A DNA stretch of 30,243 nt from Dinochytrium kinnereticum (GCA_027604005.1 JADGJT010000228.1:7605-37847); one strand, 5' to 3'; shown: positions 14,977 through 24,942, counted from the stretch's first letter. The notes: a model not told the origin generated them from the sequence alone. Made by a program: numbers and translations.

Positions 14977-15476
14977 ATCAGTAGGAGTGGATGCTCTCCT
15001 TTCTATCTCCTCACAATACGCTGCTAAGGAATCCTATTACGCTGTCTGTTGCGTGATCAGTTATTAACCTGAGCTCTTCCCTTCCCTTTTTTCTTTTAGA
15101 TTGTCGCAGTTGTGTTTTAATCCCGTTAAGGCTTTGCGCACTTGCTTTCTTTTCCGTTTGATACCTCAACCCCTAATTTCGACCTATCCACCCATTTCAA
15201 GCAAATCTGTTTTTGGTTCTATCTTTGCCCCTCTATTACATCGCTTGTTTTTTTGGTTCTTCTGCTTTATTAAACAATGAATACCCCTAATGCCTTCATC
15301 CCATATGCTTTCTGCGCGATTAAAGCCAGCTCTGCGTGATAATGTTTCTGTGTTGTTCGCTTTGGTTGACGCTAAAGCCGGCAGTGTAATGTGGATGGAT
15401 GTATCGCTCATCCAACGAATGTGTTCTTCACCAAAGTAGAACTTGGTTAGTGTAACACGTATACCTGAGACCTGAG
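14977..15476. other. Intergenic region between kinase and OSTF1-like gene
   Basis: About 500 nt, T-rich on the plus strand. It should contain the kinase 3' UTR and the promoter of the OSTF1-like gene. An ATTAAA hexamer at 15269-15274 is a possible but distant poly(A) signal. The minus-strand open frame across it has no recognisable content. Confidence 0.5.
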
Positions 15477-16504
15477 ATGGCCGCCCCACCACCGAGGCCG
15501 TCACGCCCCGGAATGAAGGAAATCGCGGTGGTCAGAGCCATGTATGCTTACGAGGCCCAGAATCCTGACGAACTCACATTTGACGAAGGCTCCATCCTTT
15601 AGTTGAGTTGCACATTTTCAAAGGCATGCGCAATCGCCATGTAAAGTGGGCTTGAGCTGACACTAACTGCCATCCGCATACTTTGTTATTCTTTGGTTCT
15701 CAAAACAGTGTGCTTAATAAGGATGATCCAAGTTGGTGGAAGTGCAGATGTGAGGACAAGGAAGGGCTAGTACCCGCAAACTATGGTGTGTACAATGCAC
15801 ATGCTTGTTATTTGTTGAGAGAGTCACCTATTGACTTTCGCCATTCAAGTCGGAGAGAACACGGCGCAGATTGAAAATCCACTGCATGGTAAAGCTTTCT
15901 TGGGTTGCTTTGTTGACTTTGTTTTGCAACAAGGCCGTATCTAATGTGTTTTCTAGAGGCATCAAAAAGAGGTTTTTGCTCTGGTTTTCGATTTAGTTTA
16001 TTAAAGCGATCAAAATAGGGAATCTGCCATTCGCGACAGAGCTGCTTCAAGCAGGAGTTTCTGTCAACAGTAAGGAGCCTAATTCCAAATACTTTCGTGG
16101 TTTAATAAGGGAAAATAGCTCTAGACAAGGCCGGAAATACGCCTTTACATTGGGCATCTCGCGGTGGGCATGCAGATGTCGCTAAGCTTTTGCTAGACAG
16201 GAAGCCGGCCATCAACTCTCAAAACAAGCTTGGGGATACCCCGCTGCATCTTGCGGCATGGGGTTCGTATTTAAATGCCTCTGCTTAATTTCCTCTAAAC
16301 CCGTTTCCAAAAAAAAAAATAGCCGGTAGTTTGCCAGTGGTGACTCTCCTGTTGAGCCAGGATGGCATTCAGACCACTCTCAAGAACAAGGATGGATCGA
16401 CGCCTCGTGACCTGGCAAAATCCGATGATGTTGCTGCGTTATTGATTCAGTTCCAGAGCACTGGTGCTGAATACGCTGGGTATGAGGAGGAAGAGGATGA
16501 CTGA
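15477..16504 (+). CDS. OSTF1: OSTF1-like SH3 plus ankyrin-repeat protein
   Basis: Seven exons: 15477-15601, 15709-15785, 15850-15888, 15957-15971, 16019-16069, 16119-16262 and 16323-16504. They encode 210 residues, almost the length of animal OSTF1 (about 214). The N-terminal SH3 domain (about 16-68) shows ALYDY-like AMYAYEAQNPDELTF, a WW pair and VPANYV. The conserved link NPLHEASKRGNL follows, then ankyrin repeats (about 70-195) with AGNTPLHWASRGGH and LGDTPLHLAAW. The tail is acidic (YEEEEDD). OSTF1 proteins are small cytoplasmic adaptors; in animals they bind proline-rich partners and affect Src/SMN-related signalling, so the fungal role is unknown. Exon 4 is only 15 nt and encodes EASKR; the conserved motif requires it. 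Introns 2-6 are all phase 1, and several are under 50 nt or have GTT donors. An in-frame TAG just after exon 1 (15600-15602) would end an unspliced reading. Confidence 0.9.
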
Positions 16505-16583
16505 TAATTCCTCTGGCTTTCAACTCTTACATACCTGTAATAAACGTCGTTATGAGATTGTTCGAAATTTGCATGCAGCCGCA

Positions 16584-19500
16584 ATGGAATTGCTGACATT
16601 CCATCGGGACATGGTGTGTGAGCTGATGCCACCATCCGCGAAGATGGCATTCAGCAACAGCACTGATCTTGATGGCCCTCCATCCAGCTCTCCCATCAAG
16701 TCTTCTCAATCGAACCTCGACCCAAGCGTATCGGACGGATTCCTCGTAATCGCCAAAGGGCTTGGCATTCGGTCTGTTCTCACGAGCTTCTTGAACATTC
16801 ATTTGGATAAACGGAATCTTGTGTTTTTGATAAACACTCCTACTAAAGAGTTGGAAGCTTTGAAGGAAGATATCGTGGCGGCTGCTGTTGCATTGGGCAG
16901 GGAACAAGACGGGTCAGATGTTATGGTAGACCCTGAGTGCTTTCATATTATTAATAACGAGACTTTGGCACCTGAAAGGTTAATATATCTTTCGTTTCCA
17001 ATCTAATGTAGTTATAGATCCAGTATTTATGTTGGTGGTGGGCTTGTTGCAGCTACTTCTCGCATCCTGGTGGTTGACATGCTGAATGGAACTGTCCCCA
17101 TGCATTTGGTTACTGGCATCTTGGTCAATCATGCACATAAGTTCTCCAACCCCTTTAAACTTATACACTGATTCCATTTTTTTAGGGTTTCCGAGTCATC
17201 TACCGAAGCTTTTATTTTGCGGCTCCTTCGTGATTCAAATAAGGCTGCCTTCATTAAAGCCTTTTCGGATAGCCCAGAGTTGCTGACCTCTGGAATTTGG
17301 AAGCTGGAAAAAACAATGAAGATTCTTTTCTTGAGAAAGGTTTACTTTTGGCCAAGGTGAGATATATGATGGGGTTATCTTATCGTAATATGGATTTGAA
17401 GATTTCACATGACTGTCGCGGAAGTCATCGATTCTGCTGGGCAAATCGATCTTGCCGAAGTACGTGTGCCAATGACAGATAAAATGCGAAAGATTCAATC
17501 TGCCATTATTCAGTGCATCGATGCCAGTCTTGCAGAGCTAAAGAGATCAAACAGAACGGTTTTCTTCGCCGATTAGAAGTTTATGCTGATTGTATCTAGA
17601 TTGACCCAGATGATTTAACTGTAGAAAATGCTCTCTTCAAATCCTTTGATGTTATCTTGAAAAGTCAGCTGGATCCCTTTTGGCACAAAATTGGTAGCAA
17701 AACCAAGCAAGTCATTGGCGATCTTGCAACCTTGCGGCGGCTGCTCACGTAGGCCAGTTATCATGCTTACTTTTTAGTCTAAGCCAGCTGTAAATTTCGT
17801 CTTTCTCTGCCATATCTTTAGATACGTAGCATCCTATGATTGCGTGACATTTTACTCCTTTCTTGACACTATCAGAGCCGCTAACGCCCCAAACGCGGCC
17901 TCGGCTCTCCGCCCCGATTTCACTCAAAGCCCTTGGCTTCTTCTGGACGCAGCTGACACAATTTTCTCTCAGGCAAAAGCACGCGTTTTTAAGAAGAGAG
18001 AAGAAACTGAGTTGGGTTTAGATGCGGACAGATTAGACTGGCTGCCGCCTACTTTGATGCCTGTGCTTGAAGAACAGCCCAAGTGGAAGGTTTTGCTGGA
18101 CGTTCTTCGGGAGATTGAAATGGAGAGGAGGGCATTAGTGGAATCGGGGCTTAATGGTTCGTATTTCTTATTTGAACTGTTATGCTTAGGCAGGTTATAG
18201 ATGTTGGCCCAGTTCTCATAATGGTTGAGAGTTGTAGAACTTGCCGGCAGGTCCAGCAGGTACTGCAAGGCTCTTCGTTGATTGTTGTTAAACCGGAACC
18301 GGGCGAATCGACTCCCAGAAATATAGCTAGGCGCAATCACCCCGCAGCGGGAGGAAGGCGACGGCAAAGGCCTTCTCCTGCCGTAGACACTTCGATCGAG
18401 CCTGAGGTTGAAGGAGCCAACAGAATGAGATTTACGAGCGACGGCTCAAAGTCTCTTTTGCATAGGCTTCTTTTCAACTTTTTACGGTGGAAAGGGAGAA
18501 TGCCAAAGCCAAACCGGAATTTACAAAAGAACAATAATGTGCCTGCCGGCGTAGGACGAGGGCAGCTTCCTCCAAAGAATTATAAAATGGAGCGAGGAAG
18601 AGGAGGTTCAACATCTCACATCCGTCGAAGAGCCAGGGGTGGTTGCGTTCCTAAGAGTGAAGCCCTGGCTGATTCAAGCATTTCAGTGACTTATGAAGAT
18701 GAGGCAGCAGTGTTAGAGGATTTGTAAGTTACATTGAACACTGGTAAGGTTAATGCATCTTTTTTTTTAGCTTAAACAACGAGATGAATAAGGCAGAGAG
18801 AGAGGACGGAGATCGTCTAGACTTCGCGTATTCTTCAAAGTTGTTTGGAGTTAAACCGACAAATTTTGATGCCCCTATCAACGAGAGCGAGTTTGAGGAG
18901 ACTTTTGAGATAATTGATCAACCCTGTGTGGTCATTCGGCCTTATGCCACATCATCATTGATAGCAGATAATGGATCCTCTATAAGTGGAGAAGATGATA
19001 GTCGAGTTTTAGAAATGCTGAAACCCCGATGGATTATCATGTACGATCCGGATGTTAGCTTTGTTAGGAGGATTGAGGTGTTGATTGATTGCTAAGATCA
19101 ATTTGTCCGATTTAACAGGTGTTTAGGTCTACAAGGCTATGCAGCCAGACATATCCTTGAAAGTTTACTTTATGGTGTATGATAACTCTATCGAAGAGCA
19201 AAGATATCTATCCTTCATTCGAAAAGAGAAATCATCATTTGAGAAGCTTATAAAGGAAAAGGCGGTAGTAACTCGAATTCAAACCCTATTTAAATTTTTT
19301 TAGACCATGGCTATACCTATTGACCAAGATGGTCGAGTAGACCTTGATCCTGAGGAGCAGTTTTGGAGAAATCTCGACACTCGTGTTGCTGGCGGACAGA
19401 GAATCCCAGCCTCAGAATCTCGTATTGTAAGACAATCACTTACCACTACGGATAATAACTCTCAATGAATCAGGTGATTGTAGATGTTCGAGAATTCCGT

Positions 19501-20240
19501 TCAGCTCTCCCGTCGATTCTTCATTCAAGACGGTTAACTCTGAGACCCTGCACTCTTGAGGTCGGTGATTATATTTTATCTCCTAGCATGTGCGTGGAGA
19601 GAAAATCGTTACCAGATTTGATAAGCTCTCTGAGAACCGGGCGGCTCTACAATCAGGTCGAGGCTATGTGCCTCCATTATAAGACCCCTCTTTTGCTCAT
19701 CGAGTTCGCTCAGGGTAAAGCCTTTAGCCTTGGTGTAGACGGAATGGGTGGTGGGAGTAGCTCTGGAACGGACGGTAATGAGGTCGGCAATAAGCTGTCA
19801 ATTCTCGCGCTCGCGTTTCCAAAGCTTCGCATCATTTGGAGCTCCAGTCCAGCGGCCACCGCGGAGATTTTTGAGGACTTGAAGGTGTGGTGGAAGTCTG
19901 GTCTCAATTCTAAAATTGAGACAGAAAGATCAACCAGAGCCCGATGTAGAAACAGCCATGTCGATTGGAGTAGACAGTCAAACCACCTCCGAAAGCGTTT
20001 GGAGCATCACTCCTTCGGTTTGTGCCATTCGATAGCGCTATTGTCAGAATGCTAACGGCAAAACAGGACATGATTCGCTCGCTCCCAGGAGTGTCATCCA
20101 AGAACTACCGATATGTCATGTCGCAAGTGCCCACGATGCGCGCACTCGGGGACGCCTCCGTCGCAGAGTTGGAGCGGATCCTCGGAACGGAGGCCGCCGC
20201 GTCTCTCCACGCATTCATTCACCGAGACCCGCGTCTTTAG
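16584..20240 (+). CDS. ERCC4: XPF/ERCC4/Rad1-type structure-specific DNA repair endonuclease
   Basis: Thirteen exons: 16584-16978, 17018-17140, 17186-17356, 17402-17558, 17600-17748, 17822-18156, 18201-18723, 18771-19077, 19127-19264, 19304-19426, 19474-19884, 19925-20017 and 20067-20240. They give 1,032 residues, near the family length of 900-1,050. The N-terminal helicase-like region includes ATSRILVVDMLNGTVP, AFILRLLRDSNKAAFIKAF and VYFWPRFH. The ERCC4 nuclease core keeps the GDX(n)ERKX3D signature as GDYIL (G838, D839) and ERKSLPD (E849-K851, D855), so it should be active. The C-terminus has tandem helix-hairpin-helix sequence (DMIRSLPGV and ELERILG) used to pair with ERCC1/Rad10. The enzyme cuts 5' of lesions in nucleotide excision repair and acts in interstrand crosslink repair. 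Twelve introns are only 39-73 nt. The first acceptor is ambiguous (17012 or 17018, both in phase). The start is the first ATG before LLTFHRDMV, 79 nt after the OSTF1-like stop. Confidence 0.93.
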
Positions 20241-20271
20241 GCATGGTAACACATCCTTGGAAAAAAAGGAA

Positions 20272-22314
20272 ATGGCAAACGTCTTTGGTCTTCTCCGACC
20301 ACTCTGGACTGTTGCCGCATGCAAAAACACACCCGTGTCAATACACACATCCATCGCTTCCCTTCTGCTGCCATGTACACCTAGAATCGAAACGCCACCC
20401 TCCATACGGAGAAAGAGCACCGCGTCAAAGGCGCTGAGGAGAACGCCAGTGCCAAATCCGTTCGACCACCTGCCACAGAACGTGGACTCGCTTCTCCAAG
20501 ACTATCTCCGCCAGCATCCCAACACATCTATTCCGTATCTCTCACGAAGCAGCTTCACCGACCTCCCGCCGTCCCCTTACGCGATGCAAGAGATTACAGA
20601 ACCGCTGACAGTGCTCGGGGTCTCCCCATCTGGATATGGACTATGTGTGGGAAAGGGCGGCTGGCTGGTACTGATTCCGATAGTTCTCGAAGGGGAGGTT
20701 GTGATCGGGAGAGTATATATGAGTTGGATCGGTGTATCCTTTGCGGATTTGGTCACCGTCGAAAGGGCTTCAGAGAGAAGAATTGAACCACGGTGCAAGT
20801 ATTTTCGCGATTGCAGCGGCTGCTCCTTCCAGCACATCAGTTATGAAGACCAGCTTAAGCGGAAAAAGAGAATGGTTGAAACCGCATTTGCTAGAGTCAA
20901 AGCTGTTGTCGGAGGCCCTGTGGATGATGAGAGTCTACCGACCCTAAGCAGCCTGGTAGAGGATATTCATCCTAGCCCTCTACCCTTTGAATACCGGACA
21001 AAGATCACTCCCCATTATCCTTCTATGAGAGCCAACACCCCCTTTCAAGGAATGGGCTTTTTGGAGCGGGGCCGCCTAAGGAAAGTTGTCAACATCGAGG
21101 AATGCCTCATCACCACAGATGCTGTCAACCAAAAGCTCAAACAAGTTCAAGGAAAGGCGCTCGCTCAGGTCTTTCCATTTGATAGGAAGGCGAGCACAAC
21201 TATGTTAAGAAATACTCTGGTTCACGAAGGCAGGCTGTCGCTCAACCAGGAGCCTAGAGAGCCGTTGAACAGGAGATATAGGCCTCCAAAGACGGAATCA
21301 AGTGGGATGCGCCTTCTCCATTTCGTTGAGGGCTTAAAAGGCGAAGCTTTGAAGAGAAAGGATGACGACGTGCAGGGGAAAACCCCGGAAACGCTCGCGT
21401 CAAGGTTGGGCCTGGACCCTACACTGCCATGGCCGCAAGAGTGGCCTCCAAAGGGTTTCCGCATGGCCGCCACAACGGATCCCAAGCAGATTGTGACGGA
21501 AGTTGTGAACGGTCAAATATTTCGGGGTCCTGCAAACGTTTTCTTCCAGCTTAACTCGTCCATCCTTGGCCATTTGACCCATTACGTAAGGACACAGCTG
21601 CAGGAGCATGCCCTGACGCGCGGGGTAACGACTCTTGTGGACGCATACTGCGGGAGCGGGCTCTTTTCCTTGCAATGCTCCTTTGACTTTAAGAAGGTGA
21701 TTGGACTAGAAGTTGATAAGACAGCGATAAGATGGGCACGTTATAACGCGCAAGACAATGGCGTCAAGAATGTGTCGTTCGAGGGAGGATTGGTCTCATC
21801 TATTTTCACTTCGGTTCAGCAGAACGAAAATCCCGACCAAGTAGCCGTTGTCATCGATCCTAGCCAAAAAGGGTGCGGGCCAGAATTTCTTCAAATGCTT
21901 ATGCGGTTCAACCCAAAAGTTATCATATACGTATCCTGTGATGTTATGTCCCAGGCGGCGGATCTACTACTTATGGATGTTTACGCTCGCGAGGGCGTGA
22001 AGCCGCCAGCTATATCGCCTGAAGCAACCGAAAAGGTGCGCGGCCTGAGTATGGACGCTCCTCGAAAGATTGGCGCTAGTGAATCCAAGCCTAACGTGTT
22101 TTATTTGGGGGGTAAGAGAATTGAGGTTGGGAGTGATGGCAAGGTACAATCCAAACAAGATGTGGGGATAGACGTGCGAAAAGATGATGGATCCGTGGAG
22201 AAGCATGTGAGGTTAAAGGTACAAGGCTACAAAGTTGTGACGGTAAAACCTTTTGACCTGTTTCCTCAAACGGGTCGAATTGAGAACGTGATTACCCTTA
22301 TTCGGGAAGACTAG
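20272..22314 (+). CDS. TRM2: TRM2-like tRNA (uracil-5-)-methyltransferase (TrmA/RumA family)
   Basis: A single exon of 680 residues, the only long intronless gene here. The start is the first ATG in the open frame after the XPF stop, 31 nt downstream. An N-terminal stretch poor in acids and rich in Arg/Ser/Thr (about 1-60) could be a mitochondrial presequence. A TRAM-like segment precedes a cysteine cluster CKYFRDCSGC (C175, C181, C184) with C in IEECL further on, like the Fe-S ligands of RumA-type enzymes. The SAM site is VDAYCGSGLFSL (about 456-467). The nucleophile is C556 in YVSCD, and the C-terminal FPQTGRIENV supplies the conserved Glu (about E671). The usual DPPRxG is DPSQKG here. A charged insertion lies at about 595-655 before the last motif. 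The enzyme makes 5-methyluridine at position 54 of tRNA, using SAM. An AATAAA lies at 22335-22340, just after the stop. Its promoter must overlap the end of XPF unless the two genes are co-transcribed. Confidence 0.93.
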   Translation: MANVFGLLRPLWTVAACKNTPVSIHTSIASLLLPCTPRIETPPSIRRKSTASKALRRTPVPNPFDHLPQNVDSLLQDYLRQHPNTSIPYLSRSSFTDLPPSPYAMQEITEPLTVLGVSPSGYGLCVGKGGWLVLIPIVLEGEVVIGRVYMSWIGVSFADLVTVERASERRIEPRCKYFRDCSGCSFQHISYEDQLKRKKRMVETAFARVKAVVGGPVDDESLPTLSSLVEDIHPSPLPFEYRTKITPHYPSMRANTPFQGMGFLERGRLRKVVNIEECLITTDAVNQKLKQVQGKALAQVFPFDRKASTTMLRNTLVHEGRLSLNQEPREPLNRRYRPPKTESSGMRLLHFVEGLKGEALKRKDDDVQGKTPETLASRLGLDPTLPWPQEWPPKGFRMAATTDPKQIVTEVVNGQIFRGPANVFFQLNSSILGHLTHYVRTQLQEHALTRGVTTLVDAYCGSGLFSLQCSFDFKKVIGLEVDKTAIRWARYNAQDNGVKNVSFEGGLVSSIFTSVQQNENPDQVAVVIDPSQKGCGPEFLQMLMRFNPKVIIYVSCDVMSQAADLLLMDVYAREGVKPPAISPEATEKVRGLSMDAPRKIGASESKPNVFYLGGKRIEVGSDGKVQSKQDVGIDVRKDDGSVEKHVRLKVQGYKVVTVKPFDLFPQTGRIENVITLIRED

Positions 22315-22334
22315 AGAAATAGTAATATCTCCTT

Positions 22335-22340
22335 AATAAA
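22335..22340 (+). terminator. Putative poly(A) signal AATAAA of TRM2-like gene
   Basis: A perfect AATAAA hexamer 20 nt after the TRM2-like stop codon. It lies inside the 115-nt gap shared with the convergent methyltransferase gene. Confidence 0.5.
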
Positions 22341-22429
22341 CGGTTCGAACTGATAGATGTATTCCAGATGTATTCACCCTTGTCCGGGAACTACAGAAGA
22401 AAAAAACAAACTTATATCCCTTTGCCGTT

Positions 22430-23268
22430 TTAATTCTTACGCTTCCACAAAGATATCTTTTCGGCTCCCAATTCTTTACGATCCTTGGGGACCGCCTCGT
22501 CTTCCTGGAGGTCTCTAATATAGATAGCCTCAAAGTCATGCGAGAGCAAACCTTGATATACCTCAACTGACAAGGCAAAGGGAGGGCCTTGTAAAATGAT
22601 TAGGTGCCTCACCTAAACAGGTTTCAAAGATGCAATACCCTTTTCATCGTCTGGCCTCAAAGGAAACATATAAGCTATCAGGTATCCACCAGGCTTAACG
22701 AGTTCAGCTATCTTTGCAGCCCAATGCGACCGTACGTCCTTTTCCAGTGCACAGAGGAAACTACATCACCAGGGTTCAGTGGTCAGTGGCAGGCGTGCAG
22801 TCTCTCCACTCACGTATGATCGAAGACAATGTCAAAAGGAGAAGCAGGAGACCATTCGAAAAAGTTCGCAAGCACGAAGGATGCAAGCTCCTCTGAGACT
22901 TTCGCCCCATCACGATACTAATGCATGGGCTTTGTCAGAAACATGAACCATAACACACCAAACAAAGCCTCAAACCTTGCGGGCCTCAGCTAGCCCCGTT
23001 TCAGATAGGTCCAATCCAGTTGCCTTGATGCCTCTACTGGCAAACTCGCAAACGTCATAACCGCGTCCGCAGCCAGGCACCAATGCAGTCAGTGCTGGCG
23101 CTTGGGAAATGGACGGAAGCAACTCGTTCAGGACATTCTTGAATGCAGGCGTTGCGCCTCCTTGATCCCATCCGGTTCTTGACTCTCGCCACTTGAGCTC
23201 CTTGAGTTATGTTCAGCCGCGAGGAATCAGAAGCGTTGACCAACCCATGTATTTACGGTTTCACCCAT
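22430..23268 (-). CDS. TPMT/thiol methyltransferase-like SAM-dependent methyltransferase
   Basis: Minus-strand exons 23268-23245, 23200-22976, 22917-22814, 22760-22639 and 22587-22430 encode 210 residues. Family landmarks in order: TGWDQGGATPAF, the SAM-binding motif LVPGCGRGYDV, TGLDLSETG, PFDIVFDHTFLCAL, LVKPGGYLIAYMFPL, then KGPPFALSVEVY, and a C-terminal KISLWKRK. This pattern fits the thiopurine/thiol-halide methyltransferase superfamily, cytosolic enzymes that methylate thiols, thiocyanate or halide with SAM. The actual substrate cannot be read from sequence. The first exon is uncertain. ATG at 23268 is the only suitable start, but both a GTAAAT donor (12-nt exon, 206 residues) and a GTTGGT donor (24-nt exon) keep phase. 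Introns are 44-58 nt. The gene is convergent with TRM2-like and head-to-head with the next plus-strand gene. Confidence 0.87.
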
Positions 23269-23298
23269 TACGATCGACACACTAGTTGGCTCCTTTCA

Positions 23299-24941
23299 AT
23301 GTTGAAAAATCTTCGTACCTTCTTCATGGGGAAAGGAGTGGAGCCAGCACAGCCAACCGAGGCTGGCAACCACTCGTCAGGATCCTCGGAGGACTCATCG
23401 GGGGTGGTCGATGACAGCAAAGTGGAATCAACAATTGCCGCTTCCTTACCGAAACCCAAGACGAACAAGACCACCATCAAGCCTTGGTCCCATTCCATTC
23501 CCTTTATGCGATGCCGTTATGCTTTACCAAGTCGTCCTGCTTCGACCACTCCATCCTCTGTTACATCCCCTAATGAAAACTATCACACCCCCATGGAAAC
23601 TAGCTCAAGCACATCTGCAGTTTCAAAAACAAGCTCCCCTGAACTTGACGAGAATGTGACTGAGACCAGCAGTTCAGCTGAAGTCATCGATGTTGATGCA
23701 ATCGAACACTCTGTTTCGAAGCCGATCGTGGAAAGCAAGCCGGTATCGGAGTAAGTTTTTCTGTTTCTCATATTCCTAAATTAGCTGCTGATCCCTTTCT
23801 TCAAAGCCAGGAATTCTTTGAGCTCGATACACACCTATGCCTCATCAAAGACATGCTACAATTTGGACTTCCCACGTCCTATGAAAATGGAGCCCTTCCG
23901 GTTGATATCTCAAAGGAGTCCCTTAGCGCTTTGGCTGATAAGTTCGACACAATGCTGGCCAAGGTTTATTCATTGGTAGCATCTACAGGTCTTGCGAGCC
24001 GGTTGCCCACCCTTTCTCCAGAAGGCACCGCCGCAATCAACCCATGGAGGGAATGCCTAGCGGTCGCAGATGACAATGTGGCTATCGCCCATATTCTAAA
24101 GCTACAACATTGTGGCAAGGCCATATTTTATAAGGCCAAGAAGCGCGGCAGTAGAAAGTCCCCACGCCGAGCAGAATCTTACAGCCAAGAGAGTCCCGAT
24201 GATCTGGAAATTAGCTCGATTACCACGAAACGCAAGAGAGATTCACCTGGCTCTTCAATACATCGGTACGGCACCAGATCATCGAGGTCGGGAGAGAAGG
24301 ATAGCATGGAGAAATCTCGCGTTTTGGATGTAGATTCTAATGATAAGGCCGACTGGGACTTTCCTCAAACGCCCTCAAAGATTGGCTATGTATCCCATCC
24401 AGAGGACGATTGCAGCTCGGATCTTTTTGAGGCCACACCAGATCTATCCGGCCCAAAGAAGAAAACGGCACGTAAGAGTGGGACGTCGGACGACCTTCGA
24501 GGCTCAGGATTTAGAATAAAGGGAATGGCTGTCCGACCTAGCGCCCCAGCAACCGGGAGGCTAAAGCCAGATCCTCCTCCTCGTCGTACGGTTAGCTTAC
24601 TGGGCTCTGTGATGGCAGATGCCAAGCTGTCTAGGCACGAACGGTCGAATCCCTTTAAGCAGGTGGAGCCGGGGCAGCGAAAGGTGACCGTAACGGCGCC
24701 ATTGTTTACCTATGCTGATGAGTCCGACTCCAGTTTACCATCCGTCAGGATATCTTTTCCAACTAGAGACCTTGGCTTTAAGATACCCAAGAAGCCACAT
24801 GCCTCGCAAGGGAATGGGTTTGAGTGGCAGAATGTCGTTCCCAAGCACATTGTGACTTCGTCCCCAAAGAGGTGCCCAGAATGTAATAAGGCGCTGGAAC
24901 GGCCCAAGTGCGTCTGTCTTGATCCTATTGAGGTTGAATAA
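23299..24941 (+). CDS. Hypothetical nuclear-type protein with SIM-like motif and C-terminal Cys cluster
   Basis: Exons 23299-23750 and 23807-24941 (56-nt intron, GTAAGT donor, phase 2) encode 528 residues. I do not recognise the family. The N-terminal 150 residues are Ser/Thr-rich and contain EVIDVDAIE, which resembles a SUMO-interacting motif in acidic context. A folded-looking block follows (about 150-255: FFELDTHLCLIKDMLQFGLP, WRECLAVADDNVAIAHIL). Then come basic, disordered stretches (KAKKRGSRKSPRR, KRKRD) that could be nuclear localisation signals. The C-terminus carries CPECNKAL and KCVCLDP, a possible CxxC/CxC zinc-ribbon. A nuclear chromatin or SUMO-linked role is inference. An upstream ATG at 23209 in the same frame would add 30 residues but would overlap the opposite-strand methyltransferase exon 1. 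The stop codon lies within an AATAAA (24937-24942). Confidence 0.75.
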
Positions 24942-24942
24942 A
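24937..24942 (+). terminator. AATAAA hexamer overlapping the stop codon
   Basis: The TAA stop of the preceding gene (24939-24941) is embedded in AATAAA. If this is the poly(A) signal used, the 3' UTR would be only about 15-30 nt, which fits the 144-nt gap before the next start. Confidence 0.4.

Noticed and set aside
15184..15504. Minus-strand frame across the OSTF1-like promoter
   Set aside because: No domain, no suitable ATG context, and it lies over a promoter and first exon on the other strand.
15600..15602. In-frame TAG soon after the OSTF1-like start, suggesting a truncated gene
   Set aside because: Splicing at 15602 (GTTGAG) removes it and restores a complete SH3 domain; the gene is intact.
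20022..20066. In-frame coding extension of XPF (PFDSAIVRMLTAKQ) upstream of the last exon
   Set aside because: A GTTTGT donor, a GCTAAC branch-like sequence and the AACAG acceptor at 20066 give a 49-nt intron and restore the conserved TPxDMIRSLPG junction.
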